Below are positions 59,001 to 64,000 of a stretch of 64,000 nt of DNA, one piece after another. Source of the DNA: Taeniopygia guttata (Eukaryota > Chordata > Aves > Passeriformes > Estrildidae); NCBI RefSeq assembly GCF_048771995.1, contig NC_133024.1, positions 21,344,001 through 21,408,000 of the forward strand, in the 5' to 3' direction. The position numbers and the translations under genes are program-made. How positions within the stretch are numbered: the stretch's first letter is position 1; each line of letters begins with the position of its first letter. The notes under the pieces are model-generated. The model was not told the origin of the DNA. It saw only the letters and a program-made list of their open reading frames with translations, and did no database searches.

Positions 59001-60719
59001 CTTAATTTTTGGCAATATCTCTCTTCTTTAGTGTGTTAGTCAACAGAACTATTAGCTACCTTGGTTACACTTCTAAGCCTTGTCACCTCTGCATAGCCCT
59101 GGTACTTAGCAACAAAAAAACCTGAGGGTATTTTTCTACAGGCTTTCTCCTGCACTTCTCCCCTCTCATGAGAACATTTATAGTGAATTATCCCTCCCCC
59201 AAACCAGAATAATTTGTCTCTGAAAAACTGCTAACAATGCTGCAAACAAGGAAATCAGCTATCGAACTCTTCAGGAAAACACTGAATTAAGCAGCAGCAA
59301 AACCAGTGACAGTAACCCCAGTTACTCAGTAAGCTCAGAGTGCAAGGATGACCTCATGAAAAGTTAGAGGTGTCCTTTGGTTTGGCTTTCCCATGTTGTG
59401 TGAATTTGTATTTTTATTGTGCTTTAATCTGAGTCTATACAAAATGTTTTTTCCTGTTTGTTATTATGTATATTGCATAAGAGCTTCAGCAGAAGGTGTG
59501 GTCTGTGGATTTGAGGCTGTGTCACCACTGTGAATAATAGGCAACAGTGATCTAAAGGTATTAACTGTATAAAGTCAGAAATAAGACTTTGTTATATAAA
59601 TCACTTGTACTCACTTGTCTTGAATGTTGTTTTTGTTTCCAAAACCAACAAATTTTGTGTGTCTTCACATTTATAACACATGCACCAGTAAAATAAGATT
59701 CCAATAAAGAGGTAAGATACATTGTCAGAAAGCTGAAAGACTGCTAAATGAGGTTACTGGAAGATTAGGTCTATATAACAAGAAAATGGTAAATAAGAGG
59801 TGAAACACAGGCATGCAAGGCAAAAAGGGAAAGACTATCTGCAACTGGCTTGGGAATCACTAAATGCCATTAACCCATGCAGCTCATTGCCATAAGGCAT
59901 CAATGACATTAAAAGACATATATATATGGCTTCCAGATATCACAGTTACAGGAGAGAAAATAAGAGATTTCTGAGGTGCAGGAACTCTCCTTGCATTAAG
60001 TGGAAGCCCACCACTAAGATGAATATTTCATTAGGCAAGTTATGCTGTAGCTGCCTTCAACAGAATTTCTTGCTGGTTTGAATTCATTTTTTGTGTGAGA
60101 AGGAATTCTAAGCTCACCAGACTGCAGGTGCAACATGGCTGGGAATTCCTGTCTTCTGTGCACAGTGGCTGTGGTGTGAGTTTCACTGCTCATGGCTTCT
60201 GTGTTAAGGCAGAAAAGAAAGTGGTAAAAATGAGCCTCATGTCATTGAGTGGATGTACTGCTGTTAATTTTTAAGATCCTGGTTTTGGCAAAAAACGGAA
60301 CTGGAGTAGTGGGCACTGGGTGTATGCAGAAGATTTAAATTCTGGTGACAAAGAGCTGTGTCTTTCCTGTTCATTTTTTGTTGTAGCCACCATGTGAAGG
60401 CATTTCCTGTTCAAATCCTGTTGTGGCTGAAGTTCTCTGAGATATGTTTCATTTTAGCTGGTTTTAATTTCACTACTTTTCTGCTTACTGTGCTGTCTAC
60501 ATTTTGAATGTGATACATAAAGGGCCCCACAGAAGCACAGAATGCCTCTTTCTGCCCAACAGAACACTGACAAAATCACACATCAAAGGAAAGGTCACTT
60601 TTAGTAATGGGAATATGACCCCAGTGTTTGAAAAGACAGGAGTCTGTGAAGGAAGGCAAGAGCCTCCTGTGAAATGGAAAAGGTAAACCCCCTCCTTCCA
60701 AATTACCACAATTTCAAAA
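50009..60719. other. Mostly unique non-coding DNA
   Basis: About 10.7 kb. No exon, RNA gene or clear transposon was recognised. A locally GC-rich patch at 51990-52450 gives open frames on both strands without domains. 56650-56880 is strongly AT-rich. A 19-bp tandem repeat lies at 57114-57151. Confidence 0.45.
57114..57151. repeat. 19-bp tandem duplication
   Basis: GGATTTACTCAAAGAGCTC occurs twice in direct succession. Confidence 0.85.
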
Positions 60720-61315
60720 GTAAAAGGCTCTCAGGCAAAGATATGGGAATGGGAATAACAGTTCTTTACTGGGGAAAAAAAAAACTAAATAAAAAATTGT
60801 AATTAGTACAAACAAAACTACTGATAGAGTCAGAAACCTGACACCCTGAGGAGTCAGGGTGTTGGTAATAGTCCAGTTAAATGGTGGCTGCTCCTCCTGG
60901 AGTGACAGATTAAATTCTGCTGAAGCAGTGATCCTGTAGAAGGGTGGAGTTTTCTCTGAAGGTCTGGTGATAGAGTAGATGGCCATGGTCTTCCTCTGGG
61001 GATCCAGTGAGGAAGAAGCTGCTCTTCTGGGAATCCAGCAGGGAAGAAGCTGCTTCTCTGGGAATCCAGCTAAGAGGCTGCCCTGATGTCCCAAAAAATG
61101 CTGATTTTATGCAGGTAGGGATGCTTGGCTCCTCCCTCTGGGTGGAGCATCTCACAATGGGATGATGTAACTTTACCAGTCATGCAGTGAGTCATTCAAT
61201 GGCCCATTAACAGAAGATACCTCACCGGAGGGAGACATTGTTCTTGGAAGAGATAAGAAAACTGCCCAACCTCCAAGAGATGGCAAATAGAATACATGCT
61301 TATCTTACAAGCCAG
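60720..61315 (-). mobile_element. Probable songbird-type solo LTR
   Basis: The minus strand begins near CTTGTAAGATAAGCATG, runs through GGTGAGGTATCTTCTG and GCTCCACCCAGAGGGAGG, has TGCATAAAATCAGC (TATA-like, near 61105-61118) and ends close to GTAAAGAACTGTTATTCC. I recall this order from passerine LTRs. No target duplication was identified, so the borders are approximate. Confidence 0.58.
60996..61080. repeat. 31-bp tandem repeats within the LTR
   Basis: Units start at 60996, 61027 and 61058: CTGGG(G/A)ATCCAG followed by a GGGAAGAAGCTGCT-type stretch; the third unit is partial. They lie just downstream of the TATA-like element in the LTR's own direction, inside the putative transcribed part. 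Confidence 0.8.
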
Positions 61316-64000
61316 GACCCAAGTCATACTGGCTGTGTATGCCAGTGGTTACTCTCCCTGGCACCTTTAGAAGCAGCTGTAGGAGAGGTTCTTCTGTGGG
61401 GTGGAGCTTGTCCAAAGTTTAGTGCTTTGTCCTGACTCCAGAGAGCCCTGGTTGATACCACAGTGTGCTTGGGATGGCTGAGGCAAAGCATGGAAGATGT
61501 GTTCTCTCCTGCAGAACATAACCATCACCATAAGCCACCTCGTGAATCCTGCTTTTGAAAAGGGGCTCTGCTAGGCAGCCACAGGGAAGTCTGTGAGCTT
61601 TGATGCAAAACACGTTTAAAGAGTCTGCAGATAGGTTCATGTAATTCCTGACTGTCATCTGAAGACTTAAGAGCTCTTAAATGGTTTTTGAGATGGAAAA
61701 TCCCACCCAGCTATAGTTCTACTAAAATCTGTAGCTGTAACCACATAGCTTCTTGCAGGGTATTCTGAGTGATAACTGTTTCTTATGTCTCTAGTTTAAA
61801 AGACACATTTTTGTAATTTTCATTCACTGCAAATAGTCACAATAGGGAAGCTATTACCCCAGCTATTTTTCTCCAATTGGATGATTTTTTATCTTAAAAG
61901 TTAAATCTGTACCCATAAAAAATATGCCTTGGAGCAAGTTTTTTTATAATCATATAATGAAATGTGTCCAGTAAGTAATTACTGCTTCACTTTTTTTTCT
62001 ATTGTAATAAAAATCTTGAAATGCAGATCTGCAATATTTTGCCAGATTAGTTGTTTAACTCATTTGGTATTATTACAACAAGCCCTTCTGAGCAGACAAG
62101 GTATCCTTCATTAGAGATACTGATGCTAGAAGGCCTTTATAAATCAAAGCTGAACCAGAGAGCAGATCATGAAAAGCACCCCAAGGATAGTGCCAGGTGA
62201 ATTGGCAACTCATAACATGGCAATTCCTGTTCAGGGTTTATTTATAGGCAGCTTTTGACCCTGGAGGTTGACTGGAGCCCTAACAGTCATTTTCTTCTCA
62301 TGTTGCACAGGGAGGCACTGATCACTTGAGGGGGTTTGTGTGAGTCAGTGTTGTTCCACTGTGAAATAGCAGAGTAACTTACTAATGGCTTCAGAGCACT
62401 GGGCATGTTACAGGTGACAACTCAGTGGATGTTAGACAGCAGAGGGTGGGAAACAAGTAGGTATTTTCCCCAGTGAGGCACCTATAAAAACTTTGTCTTG
62501 AACATGTGTCCACTTGTGTGCATTGATGTTCTTGTGCACTCTTACCATCCTCTTTTCAACACTAATCTCTCAGAGAGACTCCAAGTCTTAGTGCTTGGTC
62601 TTATAACAACAATAGTTCTTGAGAAAACTATAGCCCCAGAGTGGAACCAGAGGCTCAGAAACACAGAGGGAACAAAAGATTATCGGATTTGTTTCAAGTG
62701 TTACAGTTTCTAAATAGCTTTTGAGGTGTTTTTCCTAGAGTTTTTAAGGATTTAATGCAAGAAATATTCCATATGATACATAATACTCAGTCCAAATCAA
62801 ACAACAAAAATGCACAATAAATCATTAGGAGAGCAGGACGTGAGCTTGTATTTTCGGAGTCCTTTTCTTGTGCCACTTCCTTTGCATAGCAAACATGCAA
62901 TAATTTGGTCTAGACTCTTTTGTCCTGTTTTCCCACACAGGTGGGAAGGAAAACCAAAACTTTTCCAGGAAGGTGCCTGCTGTACACTCCCATTTTTCTG
63001 TTGTTTCTTTAAAAGATCTAAGAGTAGAGGCTATATGCAGGCCTTGAACCAGAACATGCTATGCAAATATCTCAAGTGAGCCTCACAAAGTTAAAAGGTT
63101 CATTTAAATTGCAATCCCATACTTGGCTTGGAATAGTTATTTACTGTTTCATACAACTGTAAATGGAAGGGAAAGTAAACCATGACATAACAGTAGAATA
63201 CTTTTAAAATCTTCTGTGCAGTGTCTGGTGGGAGTTGTCTTGGTAAGTCTCTTCCCTTCTTCTCAGATCCTGTAATCAAACTAAAAGTTGTAGGTGGATA
63301 GATAGCAAGAGGTGGTAAAAGACAGACAGAAATAGCTCTCAGCATGAGAAAGGGCCATTACAGGCAGTAAGAGCAGTCAGAGGTGCCCTTGGAACAGGCC
63401 AGGTGCTACTGCAGGAATTACCTTGGAATTGCATGTTCCTTGGGACATGCAACAGTGAGGTGCTGGCCACAGAACACTCTAGAGAGAGCATTATAGTGCC
63501 CCACAAATCATGCCCTGCTAGAATTTGTATTCTGAATTACACTGACAAGCATCTGCAGATTAGTCATTTCAAGTATTTCCAGTTTGTTCATACCCACATC
63601 TTTGCTATTAGAAGAATTTAGTTGAAGGCTTCCAGGTTCATGGCACTTCTTTTAAACTTCTTTTCCTAAGACTGAGAGATTTAGCTCATATGCAGTGCAG
63701 AGATGAAAACTCAAGGGAGCAAGGGAGCTGCTAAAAGACTATGATTTATTAAGGACTTAATGGCAGATACTTCATACCACTTTTTTCTGAAATGACTCCT
63801 TGTCACCCCTTTTCTATTTTTACCCTCTTTCCCCTCACCTTTTCCTGTACTCACTTGCCATAGAATTTGAATTAGCATCTTCTGTAGCAAGTCCCAACAG
63901 TTTGGGTTAAGTGATCAATTAATTTGCAATTTAGAATATAAGCTTTAGCTTTCCAAAATGCGTACACTGCATTTTTCCACAGAAATGAGAGAAGAAAATA
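61316..64000. other. Unique non-coding DNA
   Basis: No gene, RNA or repeat recognised to the end of the window. Confidence 0.45.

Overview
The window looks like non-coding chromosomal DNA from a bird, probably a songbird. It holds a CR1 LINE 3' end in the usual avian form, several LTRs whose sequence I associate from memory with passerine genomes, and two class II endogenous retroviruses (ERVs). I could not recognise any host gene or exon. Almost all short open frames outside the ERVs look like chance.

Layout: a minus-strand solo LTR (535-1084); a minus-strand provirus, here ERV1 (2913-13299); about 6 kb of AT-rich unique sequence; a plus-strand solo LTR (19202-19855); a CR1 3' end split by another LTR (20352-21340); an LTR at 22789-23313; a second copy of the 19202 LTR (26063-26735); an LTR near 31137-31765; 10 kb of mostly unique DNA; a plus-strand provirus, ERV2 (42391-50008); then 14 kb of mostly unique DNA with one more LTR near 60720-61315.

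ERV1 runs LTR-PBS-gag-dut/pro-pol-env-PPT-LTR on the minus strand, with a 6-bp target duplication (TGTCCC/TATCCC). Two solo LTRs have inserted into it: a 568-bp plus-strand one inside its 3' LTR, and a 1409-bp minus-strand one at the dUTPase/protease boundary. Its gag, pro and pol carry frameshifts and stops. Its 453-codon env is uninterrupted and of alpharetroviral (gamma-type, CX6CC) design, while gag-pro-pol look betaretroviral.

ERV2 has a perfect 6-bp target duplication (GGTCTT) and nearly identical LTRs where they can be compared, but its 5' LTR has lost TATA-to-polyA sequence, most of env is deleted, and gag/pol carry many stops. Its double -1 frameshift architecture (A AAA AAC for gag-pro, T TTT TTG for pro-pol) is still readable. 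The integrase frame is open. The solo LTR at 535-1084 belongs to the ERV2 LTR family.

No novel cellular system was found. The most notable items are the intact mosaic env, the catalytically dead dUTPase-like domains kept in both proviruses, the contrast between ERV2's young LTRs and its broken genes, and the nested LTR insertions at GAGAG sites.
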